Below, in pieces: positions 33,675 to 41,207 of a stretch of DNA of 41,207 nt. The notes under the pieces are model-generated. The model searched no databases and was not told the DNA's origin. It saw nothing but the letters and a program-made list of their open reading frames with translations. The stretch lies in contig JAFGPS010000002.1 in assembly GCA_016936075.1 (NCBI GenBank), forward strand, positions 1 to 41,207, given 5' to 3'. A program made the translations under genes and the position numbers. The stretch is from Sedimentisphaerales bacterium. GTDB lineage: Bacteria; Planctomycetota; Phycisphaerae; Sedimentisphaerales; Anaerobacaceae. Position 1 is the stretch's first letter; each line of letters begins with the position of its first letter.

Positions 33675-33875
33675 ATGCAAATTATAGCTCAATGCCCATT
33701 CTGTGAAAATTCGTGGATTCTTGATGATGACCATCAGGACAAGAGAATTCGCTGCAAAAAATGCCGACGTATTTTTCGTGTGCCGAAACTTGATGAGATT
33801 CCGAAAGCCGCTGATGTAATCAGGGAATCGAAATCATCTGTTTATGTAGATGAATCAGGGAAAATGTTCGGATAA
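33675..33875 (+). CDS. MJ0042-type zinc-ribbon protein
   Basis: A 66-residue protein. QCPFCENSWILDDD followed by RIRCKKCRRIFRVP is a CxxC...CxxC zinc ribbon of the MJ0042 type, often found at the N-terminus of planctomycete and delta-proteobacterial proteins; here it is the main content, followed by a short tail ending DESGKMFG. The frame opens further upstream at TTG 33663, but ATG 33675 gives the usual domain start. Convergent with the YkgJ-type gene. Function unknown. Confidence 0.7.
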   Translation: MQIIAQCPFCENSWILDDDHQDKRIRCKKCRRIFRVPKLDEIPKAADVIRESKSSVYVDESGKMFG

Positions 33876-33884
33876 AATGACTAT

Positions 33885-34736
33885 TTAACACAAGGAAGCT
33901 GAACAGGGTATTTCACAGGATTCTTTAATAATCTCTGTGAAACGCCTGATAATTTCAACAGAAGGCCATGTTTCAATGTCACTATCAGGATTGTCCTGAG
34001 TCCATACTAGCGCAAGGGGCATCATTATCGCTTCAATATCAGTTTGTTTCAATTCAGCACTCAATTTGCCGAGACATTCGAGAATGCTTACAGGTAATTC
34101 AATTTTTTGAGACTCTTCTTCCTGCGATGGCTTACAGAATAGATTCGTGCCTGTAACAAGATGCTCCCTGCAGGCGATTGGTCTTTTATCATATATACTG
34201 CAAGCGTTATCCGATAAGAATGGGCAAGTCAGATTAAGTTTAGAGTACCATCTGCTCAATTGGTCTAATTCCATTGAATACAAATCCTCTGATTTTTTAT
34301 TTAAGATACATTTTGCAGAGGTAAGAAATGAGTAGAATACTGAATTTCCGGTATTTTCAGGTAGAGATAGCACTGTTTCTCTGAGATAGAACGCTTCAGG
34401 AATAGATAACGGTACAAGATAGTTACAACAGGTAGCGCATCCTTTCCGGCATGGAATAGTTATTCCTTCGTTGATATTCTTTTCCTGAATGATTGTTGAA
34501 ATTTTAGAGGATATTTCGTAAGCAATAGGAACAATTTCTGAGAGTTTTATCATTTTAGGAATTAAATAAATACTGAAAAGTACTGTTTCGCCAAGGATTT
34601 CCAATTCAAACTCAATTATTTCTTTACAGGTATTGTAATTTTTATCGAAATTTCCAGTAGATATATTATCTTTGTGCCTGGATACAATATCCTGGTCCTG
34701 TATTTGAGAAATATGAATAACCTCCTTATAAGTCAT
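33885..34736 (-). CDS. YkgJ-family cysteine-cluster protein
   Basis: A 283-residue protein with the CxxxCxxCC cluster at Cys96, Cys100, Cys103 and Cys104 (CRKGCATCC), followed by CPFLSDNACSIYDKRPIACREH, which supplies further cysteines. This is the zinc/iron-chelating domain of the YkgJ type, of uncertain biochemical role. The ATG at 34736 has only GGA upstream. A perfect AAGGAGG lies inside the first codons (TAT AAG GAG G), eight bases before an in-frame ATT, so the real start could be downstream of the annotated one. A run of seven G lies at 34801-34807 in the upstream region. Confidence 0.8.
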   Translation of the reverse strand: MTYKEVIHISQIQDQDIVSRHKDNISTGNFDKNYNTCKEIIEFELEILGETVLFSIYLIPKMIKLSEIVPIAYEISSKISTIIQEKNINEGITIPCRKGCATCCNYLVPLSIPEAFYLRETVLSLPENTGNSVFYSFLTSAKCILNKKSEDLYSMELDQLSRWYSKLNLTCPFLSDNACSIYDKRPIACREHLVTGTNLFCKPSQEEESQKIELPVSILECLGKLSAELKQTDIEAIMMPLALVWTQDNPDSDIETWPSVEIIRRFTEIIKESCEIPCSASLC

Positions 34737-34844
34737 ATTTCCATATCGGCAAGAAACACGCAGAGATTTCGTAACTCTTGGAATTATTTTGTAAAAAGGT
34801 GGGGGGGATTGAGATAAGGACTTATTAATATGAGTATTATTTTA

Positions 34845-34892
34845 CAAAAAAAAACACTCGGAATCAAAGAAGTAAGCTTTTGATTCCGAGTG
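34845..34892 (-). terminator. Intrinsic terminator of the oxidoreductase/HEAT operon
   Basis: CACTCGGAATCAAA (34855-34868) and TTTGATTCCGAGTG (34879-34892) form a perfect 14-bp stem with a 10-nt loop. On the minus strand the stem is followed by nine consecutive T residues (34854-34846). It lies about 40 bp after the HEAT-repeat gene stop. Confidence 0.93.
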
Positions 34893-34931
34893 CATAATTT
34901 CTAAATGAGTTAAGAAATCAGGAAGAACTTT

Positions 34932-37628
34932 TTATTGTCCTCTTGCGCCACCTCTCGCACCTCCCATACCCTGGAAGTTCATGCCGCCACGTGCACCGCC
35001 AGCTTGTGTCTGAGCTTGTTTAATCAGTGCATCAAGACGAGCTACTGTTTTGGCTGCTTTTTCACTATTAGCTATAACACGCAGTTCTGAAAGAACATCT
35101 TCTGAAGGGGTATTGTTCATTCCGCGCATTCCGCCGCGTGCGCCGCGTCCACCAGCGGCAGCATCAGCTCTCAAAGATGCAAGTGCTGCTTGAATCGCAT
35201 TAATAGCATCAGTTTCCGGCTGCATGGCTTCTATAGCTTCAGTTAATGCAGTTCCCTCAAGATTAGCAATATCAGGATCTTTGTCTGGAGCTTTTTCAAT
35301 GGCCGCTTTGAGTGCTGCAATTTGGGTTTGAATCTCTTTGACTGAGGCAAGCCTTGCGTCTTTTTCAGGGCGTGTGATAACACTTCTGGCACCACCTCGC
35401 TGCATATTTCCGTTACCACCACGATTTCTACCACCGAAATTGCCTCTGCCTCTGCCGGAAATAACATTTTGAGCATTTGCGTTAATGTCTTCTGAAATGT
35501 TCAAATCAAGAACTTCCTGAGCAAGAGCCTGTGAAGCCTGTCCGTTAGATCTTGCCATTGATGAGGCGATAGTAAGAAGGGCTTGAGCTGCTTCATTTTT
35601 AAGTTCTTCGCCTTTGGCAATCTCTAAAAGTTTCTCAGTAATCGCTGTAGCTGGTAGAGTTGACATTGTAGAAATAATTTGGATTTTTTCATCATTTCTT
35701 TGGGCACTATCGTATGTTGATATGCACAAATCAGCCCTGTCTTCCAAAGATACGGCAGCATTGTTCTGGATTAACTGAAGAATGGCTCTTATAGACAGAA
35801 CGTTGTGTGCTAAAGAAGTTTCAGGTTTTGAAGCAATATTAAGAAGCTCTTTTTTTGCTTCATAATCAGGCCATTCACATAGTGTTCGTATAGCCTGATC
35901 TTTTGTAGTTTGATCCGATGATTTTGTTGCTTCAGTGACAGCGGCCAATGCTTTAGAGCCACCTGCGGCATTTAATGAAGTAAGTAAAGAAAGTTTAATC
36001 TGTTCATTGGACTGGTCCATCTTGTCGAGAACAAATTGAGCCGCGGTATCTTTATCTTTAGCATTTGATAATGCTGATTTCAGAGTTTTTACGCCGCTTT
36101 TTTGTATGTCTTCGTCTTTTGTTTTACTTATCAGGTCAATTAACGCTGGAATACTGGTTTCATTAGCGACTTCTGCTAATGCCTCTAAAGCCGCGGTACT
36201 GATTTGAGCATTATCTTCTGAAGCAATCTTCAGCAGATTTTTACTGGAATCAATCATTCGCTTTTCACCAATTAAGCTCATTGCTTCTACACGTGAAGTA
36301 ACTTCGCCAGATAGGGATCTGTCATTGAGTAGAATTTCGACATTCGTACCAGCCATCTGTACTAATCCGTTGTGTGCCGCTACTTTTTCGGATCCTGCGC
36401 CATTTACTGCTATATTGAATAGAGTCTCAGCAGAAGATGTGTCACCAAGTTTTGACATTGTGTTAATGCTTGCAAGGCGAACCATGCCATCACTACTGCT
36501 GAGTGTTTCTTTTACAGTACTTGCCGCAGAAAGATATTTTCTGTCTCCAATCAGTCCAAGTACCTGAATCTGTGTGTCAGGCTTTAACTGGTCGAGGATT
36601 TTGATAAGTGCTTTAACAGGTTCATCAGATGGAGATAAACGTGCGCCGGAAACCGCTGCTGTACGGATTTTTGGATTTTCATCATTAATAAATTTTGTAA
36701 TTAAAGTTGCGCCTTTATCAGGATTGCAATTTATTACTCCATTTATAGCCGCAATACGAATACTTGTCGTATCAGGTCCGCCAGAGACGTTTTTCGATGT
36801 TGTTTCATAGATTGTATCGAAAATTTTTCCCGCGTCTGCTGTTTGTTTATTTAGGGTTTTTGTCTGTGCAATATCTATAAGACCCTGGCCAGCTTTTATA
36901 TAAATCGGGTTTGATGGTTTACTAAGAATTTCAGTTAAAGCCTGAACAGATGCCTGATTTCCTATTTCTGATAACGCTGTTACAGCGGCATATGCTATTG
37001 TTGCGTCAGAATCAGAGAGTGCCTTTACTATCGAAGGAACCGCTGATTCGGCTTTGCGCTGTCCAAGCGAATTTAATAAACCGATTTTCCAAAAAGAATC
37101 AGTGGTTGAATTGAGTTCTTTTAAAAGAGGAGCAGTTGCGCTTGCGTCAGGATTTTTTTCGAGTGCTCTTCTTGCATAGTCACGAAGGTTTTTGTCTTCA
37201 TTGGCCAGAAGTTTCGTAAGAGCAGGAACTGATTCGGCTTTGCCGATTCTTTCAAGCTGAAGAACAAACCAGTTTTTTAATGTGATTGGCATTTCCTTTT
37301 CTTCGAGAGACTTTATCATGACTTTTGCAAGTGTTTGACGTTCGGTCTCGGCACCTGGACGTGAAGCATGAGAACCTAAATCTTGTAAAGCTATCTGTGG
37401 TTCATACTGCGAAGGGACATTTTCAGCCATCATATACGGCATGAGATAATCGATAGCTTTCTGGTATGCTTCTGTAAGCTGTTCTGTATTTCGAGCAGGG
37501 GCTTCTGCTTTGCCTGATAACTGGTTTAATAATTCCATTCCTTCCTGGCTATTCGCTGTCGGAATGAAAGCAAGAATTGCTAATGTCACCATGGTGAGTA
37601 TAATAATTTTCGATGACTTGTTATTCAT
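34932..37628 (-). CDS. Secreted HEAT-repeat protein with RGG-rich tail
   Basis: An 898-residue protein with a signal peptide (hydrophobic core about 9-23, ending ANSQEG). Residues from about 90 to 680 are consecutive HEAT-type helical repeats, such as AVPSIVKALSDSDATIAYAA and QALTEILSKPSNPIYIKAG. The C-terminal ~200 residues hold two Gly/Arg-rich tracts: RGRGNFGGRNRGGNGNMQRG, and GGRGARGGMRGMN with the final GGARGGMNFQGMGGARGGAR. Helical segments separate them. RGG tracts are better known from cytoplasmic RNA-binding proteins and are odd in an exported protein. AAGGA precedes the ATG. The gene lies 54 bp downstream of the Tat-exported oxidoreductase, so both probably act in the periplasm or cell envelope. 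Confidence 0.85.
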   Translation of the reverse strand: MNNKSSKIIILTMVTLAILAFIPTANSQEGMELLNQLSGKAEAPARNTEQLTEAYQKAIDYLMPYMMAENVPSQYEPQIALQDLGSHASRPGAETERQTLAKVMIKSLEEKEMPITLKNWFVLQLERIGKAESVPALTKLLANEDKNLRDYARRALEKNPDASATAPLLKELNSTTDSFWKIGLLNSLGQRKAESAVPSIVKALSDSDATIAYAAVTALSEIGNQASVQALTEILSKPSNPIYIKAGQGLIDIAQTKTLNKQTADAGKIFDTIYETTSKNVSGGPDTTSIRIAAINGVINCNPDKGATLITKFINDENPKIRTAAVSGARLSPSDEPVKALIKILDQLKPDTQIQVLGLIGDRKYLSAASTVKETLSSSDGMVRLASINTMSKLGDTSSAETLFNIAVNGAGSEKVAAHNGLVQMAGTNVEILLNDRSLSGEVTSRVEAMSLIGEKRMIDSSKNLLKIASEDNAQISTAALEALAEVANETSIPALIDLISKTKDEDIQKSGVKTLKSALSNAKDKDTAAQFVLDKMDQSNEQIKLSLLTSLNAAGGSKALAAVTEATKSSDQTTKDQAIRTLCEWPDYEAKKELLNIASKPETSLAHNVLSIRAILQLIQNNAAVSLEDRADLCISTYDSAQRNDEKIQIISTMSTLPATAITEKLLEIAKGEELKNEAAQALLTIASSMARSNGQASQALAQEVLDLNISEDINANAQNVISGRGRGNFGGRNRGGNGNMQRGGARSVITRPEKDARLASVKEIQTQIAALKAAIEKAPDKDPDIANLEGTALTEAIEAMQPETDAINAIQAALASLRADAAAGGRGARGGMRGMNNTPSEDVLSELRVIANSEKAAKTVARLDALIKQAQTQAGGARGGMNFQGMGGARGGARGQ

Positions 37629-37682
37629 TATATCTTTCCTTTCATTGAAAGTTTTATATGTATTGCATTTAATTAGTCGAGT

Positions 37683-38978
37683 TTATAATACATAAGGAGC
37701 TCTTCGCGGACGATCAAACCAGCGAGAAGCTTCAGAGTCGTTAAGTATTTTTTCCTCGTCAGGATCCCATTCAATGGGTCTGCCAAGACGTTCTGCAATA
37801 CCACTAAGGTGACATATGGTCGCTGTACGATGCCCAATTTCTGCGGTGCAAATTGTTTCCTGGCGTGTTTTCATGCAATCAATCCAGTTGCCGTCGTGAT
37901 TGTCTGATTCATACAAACGGATATCATTTGGTCCCATTGGCCTGTCTTTAAGATCACTTGGTACAGTTTCAAGACGACCGTTTCGGCTTACCATAACCTG
38001 TCCCTCAGTACCAACAAACTCAATCATTTGTCCTCCTGTTACAGGATGGTCTCTTAATACCGATATACCATTCTTATAGTAATGAGTTTGGTATTCAGTT
38101 CCTTCCCATCCCTTCGGGACGAATCTTACAGGACCTGAATTATCCATTCCGAGTGCCCATTGAATAATATCGAAGTGATGTGCGCCCCAATCGCCGTTTT
38201 TGCGTGAGCCATATTCCCAGAAACATCTCCATCCGCCACCAAAATTACCGAGTACTCTTTCTGCGTTATATGGGTACCATGGTGTTGGACCAAGCCAGCG
38301 GTCATAGTCGAAACCTTCCGGAATTGGTTGCTCAGGCAGCGTCTTTGGAGGACTAAATCGCCCAAGTTGTGTGTATATGGTTTTTATTTCTCCAATCCAG
38401 CCATTGCGAACCATTTCACATGCGGTTCTGAAAGCCCACTCTGATCTCTGTTGTGAACCAACCTGGAAAATTGCGCCGTACTGTTTGGCGGCATTTCTTA
38501 GTAACTGGCCTTCACGAATTGTCAGAGTTAAAGGTTTCTGGCAAAATACATCTTTTCCGTTTTTCATTGCCTCCAGGCAAATCATCGTATGCCAGTGATC
38601 AGGAGTGCAGATAAATACCGAATCAATATCAGGTCTGCGACAAAGTGTCTCATATTCGTTGTAGGCATCACAACCTTTATAAGTTCCACTTGCTGTGTTT
38701 CCGCCATAGGTGCTCTCTACATTTTGCTTTGCCTGCATGAGTCTGCCCTGGTGTACATCGCAAACCGCCAATACCTGTACATCGTTTCGACTAAGCATGC
38801 CTCGCAAATGTCCACCCATTTGTCCACCCATACCAACCATACCCATTGTAATTCGGTTGCTCGGCGCATTAGCTCCGAAAACCGTTGAAGGTACGATAGA
38901 TGGGATAGACATAGCGGCTCCAACTGCTGCTGCTTTTTGCAAGAAATCCCGGCGTGTTAGGAAATGATTGTTTTTCAT
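37683..38978 (-). CDS. Tat-exported Gfo/Idh/MocA-family oxidoreductase
   Basis: A 431-residue protein. The twin-arginine signal TRRDFLQKAAAVGAAMSIPS (about 8-27) predicts folded export. The NAD(P)-binding Rossmann domain starts ITMGMVGMGGQMGGHLRGML. The family EKP motif appears as FCQKPLT (Gln in place of Glu). The catalytic region is GSRKNGDWGAHHFDIIQWAL. Such exported oxidoreductases are expanded in planctomycetes and thought to act on sugars; the substrate is unknown. AGGAGA precedes the ATG. It heads an operon with the HEAT-repeat gene. Palindromes at 39021-39070 may serve as operators. Confidence 0.9.
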   Translation of the reverse strand: MKNNHFLTRRDFLQKAAAVGAAMSIPSIVPSTVFGANAPSNRITMGMVGMGGQMGGHLRGMLSRNDVQVLAVCDVHQGRLMQAKQNVESTYGGNTASGTYKGCDAYNEYETLCRRPDIDSVFICTPDHWHTMICLEAMKNGKDVFCQKPLTLTIREGQLLRNAAKQYGAIFQVGSQQRSEWAFRTACEMVRNGWIGEIKTIYTQLGRFSPPKTLPEQPIPEGFDYDRWLGPTPWYPYNAERVLGNFGGGWRCFWEYGSRKNGDWGAHHFDIIQWALGMDNSGPVRFVPKGWEGTEYQTHYYKNGISVLRDHPVTGGQMIEFVGTEGQVMVSRNGRLETVPSDLKDRPMGPNDIRLYESDNHDGNWIDCMKTRQETICTAEIGHRTATICHLSGIAERLGRPIEWDPDEEKILNDSEASRWFDRPRRAPYVL

Positions 38979-39202
38979 CGGTTATATCTCCTGATAAGTA
39001 ATAATAATTGTATTTGAATTAGCATTATTATGCTATTTCTTTATTATGATAACATGCTTTCTGAAAGCATTGGGAAAGATATATTTAAGTCAAAGAACGG
39101 AGCCGAATATTATTTTTATTTTATAAATCTTCATTATATTAAATTAAAACCTTCATTATATTCAGAAGAATTGCTTATTTCAAGTGTGTAATAACATAAT
39201 TG
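38979..39202. other. Intergenic region between birA and the oxidoreductase
   Basis: No gene seen. AT-rich. Two palindromes: AGCAT-TATT-ATGCT (39021-39034) and ATGCTTTC-T-GAAAGCAT (39054-39070). A 12-bp direct repeat CTTCATTATATT occurs at 39129-39140 and 39151-39162 with a 22-bp period. The palindromes lie 40-90 bp upstream of the oxidoreductase start, where its promoter should be. Confidence 0.55.
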
Positions 39203-39988
39203 TCAATTTTTTATTATTGATGTATGAGCGGCATCGAACATTCTAACGCCGCCTGAATCGAGTTGTAGAATTAGTCCTTTTTCCGGATCTATGCCAATAC
39301 AATTACCAGAAAATTGTTTCTTATTATATGAAAGCGTAATCCTATGACCCAATTGAATACTCAATTTACACCAGTATTCTATGATTGTTTTACTATTCTT
39401 TTCGGCGATTTTGAGCCAGTATTCCATAGAATTAAGAAGCCTTTTCGCTAATCCTATTCTATCACATGTAGTTTTATTTTCTATATCTATGCTCGTTGCG
39501 ACAGAACGCAGTTCGTCTGGAAAAGATGTTTTATTTTGGTGACAATTTATTCCTATGCCTATAATGTATGTGTACGTATCTTTAGTGAAAATTGCTTCGA
39601 GTAAAATACCTGCTACTTTTTTACCGTTTATTAATATATCGTTCGGCCATTTAATTTTTGCATTTCTTCCTATGGAGTCTGCGACTGCGATAGCACATGC
39701 AAGTGAAAGTAGTTCAGTATTAATATCATAATCCGAAATGATTATAGAACAGAGAATACTTTCCGAACGCTTGCTGAACCATTTATTACCAGCCCGGCCT
39801 CTACCTGCGCTCTGTTCTTCAGTAAATATTGCCATGCCGTTACAATTTTTATCACCGATATATCTGCGTGCAACGTCATTTGTACTTGAGGTACTGTTAA
39901 AGACGAGAACTTTTCGCCCGATTTTTTTTGTATTCAAATTCGATTGAATTTCATCGACATCCAGCAACTCAAGTTCTCTTTGCGGCAT
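39203..39988 (-). CDS. birA: Biotin-[acetyl-CoA-carboxylase] ligase, monofunctional
   Basis: A 261-residue biotin protein ligase that attaches biotin to carboxyl-carrier proteins. Visible are FNSTSSTNDVARRYI, the biotinyl-AMP loop SAGRGRAGNKWFS, KIKWPNDILINGKKVAGIL and GIGINCHQN, plus the small C-terminal SH3-like domain (LGHRITLSYNKKQFSG). There is no N-terminal helix-turn-helix, so it cannot act as the BirA repressor. It starts three bases after the nadC stop, with its AGG site inside the nadC end. Confidence 0.94.
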   Translation of the reverse strand: MPQRELELLDVDEIQSNLNTKKIGRKVLVFNSTSSTNDVARRYIGDKNCNGMAIFTEEQSAGRGRAGNKWFSKRSESILCSIIISDYDINTELLSLACAIAVADSIGRNAKIKWPNDILINGKKVAGILLEAIFTKDTYTYIIGIGINCHQNKTSFPDELRSVATSIDIENKTTCDRIGLAKRLLNSMEYWLKIAEKNSKTIIEYWCKLSIQLGHRITLSYNKKQFSGNCIGIDPEKGLILQLDSGGVRMFDAAHTSIIKN

Positions 39989-39991
39989 ATA

Positions 39992-40876
39992 TCACCTGTC
40001 GAGTCCGAGGTCAACTGCGGTTGCTGAGTGAGTAATCGCACCTATAGCGATTCTGTCCACGCCGCATTGGGCGATGGCTGAAACGTTGCTTAGTGTTATG
40101 TTTCCGGAAGCTTCGAGTAATGGCCTTTTGTGTTTGCCGCACATTGCGTCACGCATTTCGACTGCGTGTTTTAATTGCCATTGTCCCATGTTGTCCAGCA
40201 ATACAATATCGATACCGGGAATATCAAGTACATAATTAAGTTGGTCATCGACATGGTCAACTTCCACAGCGATAAAGTTGATTCCTTTTATTTCTTTTGC
40301 CTTTTCAATAATTATTTTTAGTTTATGATGGAAATCCCTTCCAAGTTGAGCAAGGTGATTATCTTTGATAAGTATGCCGTCATACAAGCCTAATCTATGA
40401 TTGTATCCGCCGCCGCATCGCACTGCGTATTTTTCAAGTAATCTCCATCCAGGCATTGTCTTTCGTGTATCGTAAATCTTTGCTTTCGTTCCCTGTATCG
40501 CAAAGACATATTTTTGAGTTGTTGTCGCTATCCCGCTGAGACGCTGAAGGAAATTAAGCAAAATGCGTTCGGCGCTTAACATAGCACGCAAGGGGCCTTC
40601 AATAGTACCGAGTTTGCTTCCAACATGAGCGGATTCACCATCAGAGATTTTTATTTTCAGTTTGAGTCTTTCATCATAAAGTCTGAGGATTTCACTTGCG
40701 ATGTCCATACCGCATACGACGATTTCTTCGCGTGATATAATATTTGCTTTTGCCTGTTCATCATCATTAAAAAGAATCTCGCTTGTCACGTCACCAGTAC
40801 CGAGGTCTTCTTCAATCGCCATCTTTATTAGAGGGCGGATTAAATCGATGTCAATTTTTTTAAGCTCTTTTACCAT
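39992..40876 (-). CDS. nadC: Nicotinate-nucleotide pyrophosphorylase (carboxylating)
   Basis: A 294-residue quinolinate phosphoribosyltransferase of NAD synthesis. Motifs are MAIEEDLGTGDVTSEIL near the start, LNFLQRLSGIAT, the active-site TRKTMPGWRLLEKYAVRCGG, LYDGILIKDNH, AVEVDHVDDQ, and the phosphate-binding EASGNITLSNV and GVDRIAIGA. I chose ATG 40876; a TTG at 40897 would overlap the uvrB stop. Seventeen bases separate it from uvrB, and birA follows at once. Confidence 0.95.
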   Translation of the reverse strand: MVKELKKIDIDLIRPLIKMAIEEDLGTGDVTSEILFNDDEQAKANIISREEIVVCGMDIASEILRLYDERLKLKIKISDGESAHVGSKLGTIEGPLRAMLSAERILLNFLQRLSGIATTTQKYVFAIQGTKAKIYDTRKTMPGWRLLEKYAVRCGGGYNHRLGLYDGILIKDNHLAQLGRDFHHKLKIIIEKAKEIKGINFIAVEVDHVDDQLNYVLDIPGIDIVLLDNMGQWQLKHAVEMRDAMCGKHKRPLLEASGNITLSNVSAIAQCGVDRIAIGAITHSATAVDLGLDR

Positions 40877-40893
40877 TTTTTTCTCTTCTATTA

Positions 40894-41207
40894 TCAAGTT
40901 TTCTTTTTCTTTATTACTCTTGTTTTCTTTGAAGCCAGAAAATCTCTTTTCTTTCTTTTAGAATCCATCAAAACAAGTTCAGGCAGTTCTTTTAATTCTT
41001 TAAGCTGGTCACGCAAAAACGCTGCTCGTTCAAAATCGAGATTTTGTGCCGCTTCGAGCATTTCTTTTTCTATCTGCGAGGTAAGCTCAACCTTTTCATA
41101 TTCATCCGCACCAAACTTTACTGCCTTTTGGGCGGTTTGCTTCGCTTTTAGCTGTTCGGTCAGGCTGTTTCGTATTTCCTTTCGTATAGTTTCAGGCGTA
41201 ATATTAT
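40894..41207 (-). CDS. uvrB: UvrB C-terminus (partial, runs off the window)
   Basis: Only the last ~103 codons are present; the 5' part lies beyond the right edge. The visible frame starts NITPETIRKEIRNSL, the sequence after the UvrB helicase core. It continues with the UVR domain, EKEMLEAAQNLDFERAAFLR then DQLKELKEL, which binds UvrC. A Lys/Arg-rich tail follows (SKRKKRDFLASKKTRVIKKK), longer than in many UvrB proteins. The stop is TGA at 40896-40894. Nucleotide excision repair. UvrC also has a UVR motif but not this preceding ITPETI segment, so UvrB is preferred. Confidence 0.88.
   Translation of the reverse strand, partial: NITPETIRKEIRNSLTEQLKAKQTAQKAVKFGADEYEKVELTSQIEKEMLEAAQNLDFERAAFLRDQLKELKELPELVLMDSKRKKRDFLASKKTRVIKKKKT

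Overview
The window looks like a chromosomal segment of a low-to-moderate GC planctomycete, probably class Phycisphaerae. This is an inference from gene content: a Tat-exported Gfo/Idh/MocA oxidoreductase beside a secreted HEAT-repeat protein, an MJ0042-type zinc ribbon, an ECF sigma factor with an adjacent small membrane protein, a Gram-negative-type flagellar operon with lipoproteins, and AT-rich intergenic DNA. No rRNA or tRNA gene, CRISPR array or transposase was seen.

Layout. (1) 1-2.7 kb: ftsY and dnaA are divergent. Their roughly 240-bp intergenic region holds two outward sigma70-like promoters, and each mRNA leader would begin with an inverted array of 7-nt repeat units; another piece of the same repeat lies in frame inside ftsY. 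(2) 2.8-4.0 kb: an ECF sigma factor gene and a four-helix membrane protein gene. (3) 4.0-8.9 kb: trehalose and glycosyl-transfer genes. An otsA-otsB fusion is followed two bases later by a TreT-like trehalose synthase; a family-4 glycosyltransferase is divergent. (4) 8.9-11.5 kb: a PspC-domain gene followed by two tandem paralogous membrane proteins of unknown function. (5) 11.7-18.5 kb: an HNH protein, glycyl-tRNA synthetase, a DUF4932-like zinc peptidase, a lipase-like hydrolase, and guaA followed by an M16 peptidase homologue that has lost its metal site.

(6) 18.8-33.2 kb: a flagellar regulatory and structural block. A sigma54 activator, apparently starting at a non-canonical ATT, precedes a textbook sigma54 (-24/-12) promoter. 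That promoter opens an operon of closely spaced genes: a membrane TPR protein with an embedded secretin-N0/STN-like segment, a second TPR protein, a second sigma54 activator, fliL, fliM, fliN, flhA, a two-helix protein, fliA (sigma28), two small unknowns, a coiled-coil lipoprotein and a second lipoprotein. A sigma28-like promoter then precedes a FlgM-like gene, followed by an HPP-family membrane protein. The implied cascade is sigma54 activators, then the operon including sigma28, then the anti-sigma28. No histidine kinase, flhB, flhF or fleN is present here.

(7) 33.2-41.2 kb: a small minus-strand ORF, a zinc ribbon, a YkgJ-type cysteine-cluster protein, the oxidoreductase and HEAT/RGG-protein pair ending in a strong terminator, and a uvrB(partial)-nadC-birA operon running off the right edge.

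Most interesting: the inverted heptad arrays in both leaders of the ftsY/dnaA pair and inside ftsY; the near-leaderless divergent guaA/hydrolase pair with a 13-bp inverted repeat covering both start codons; the probable ATT start; and the uncharacterised envelope proteins built into the flagellar operon.
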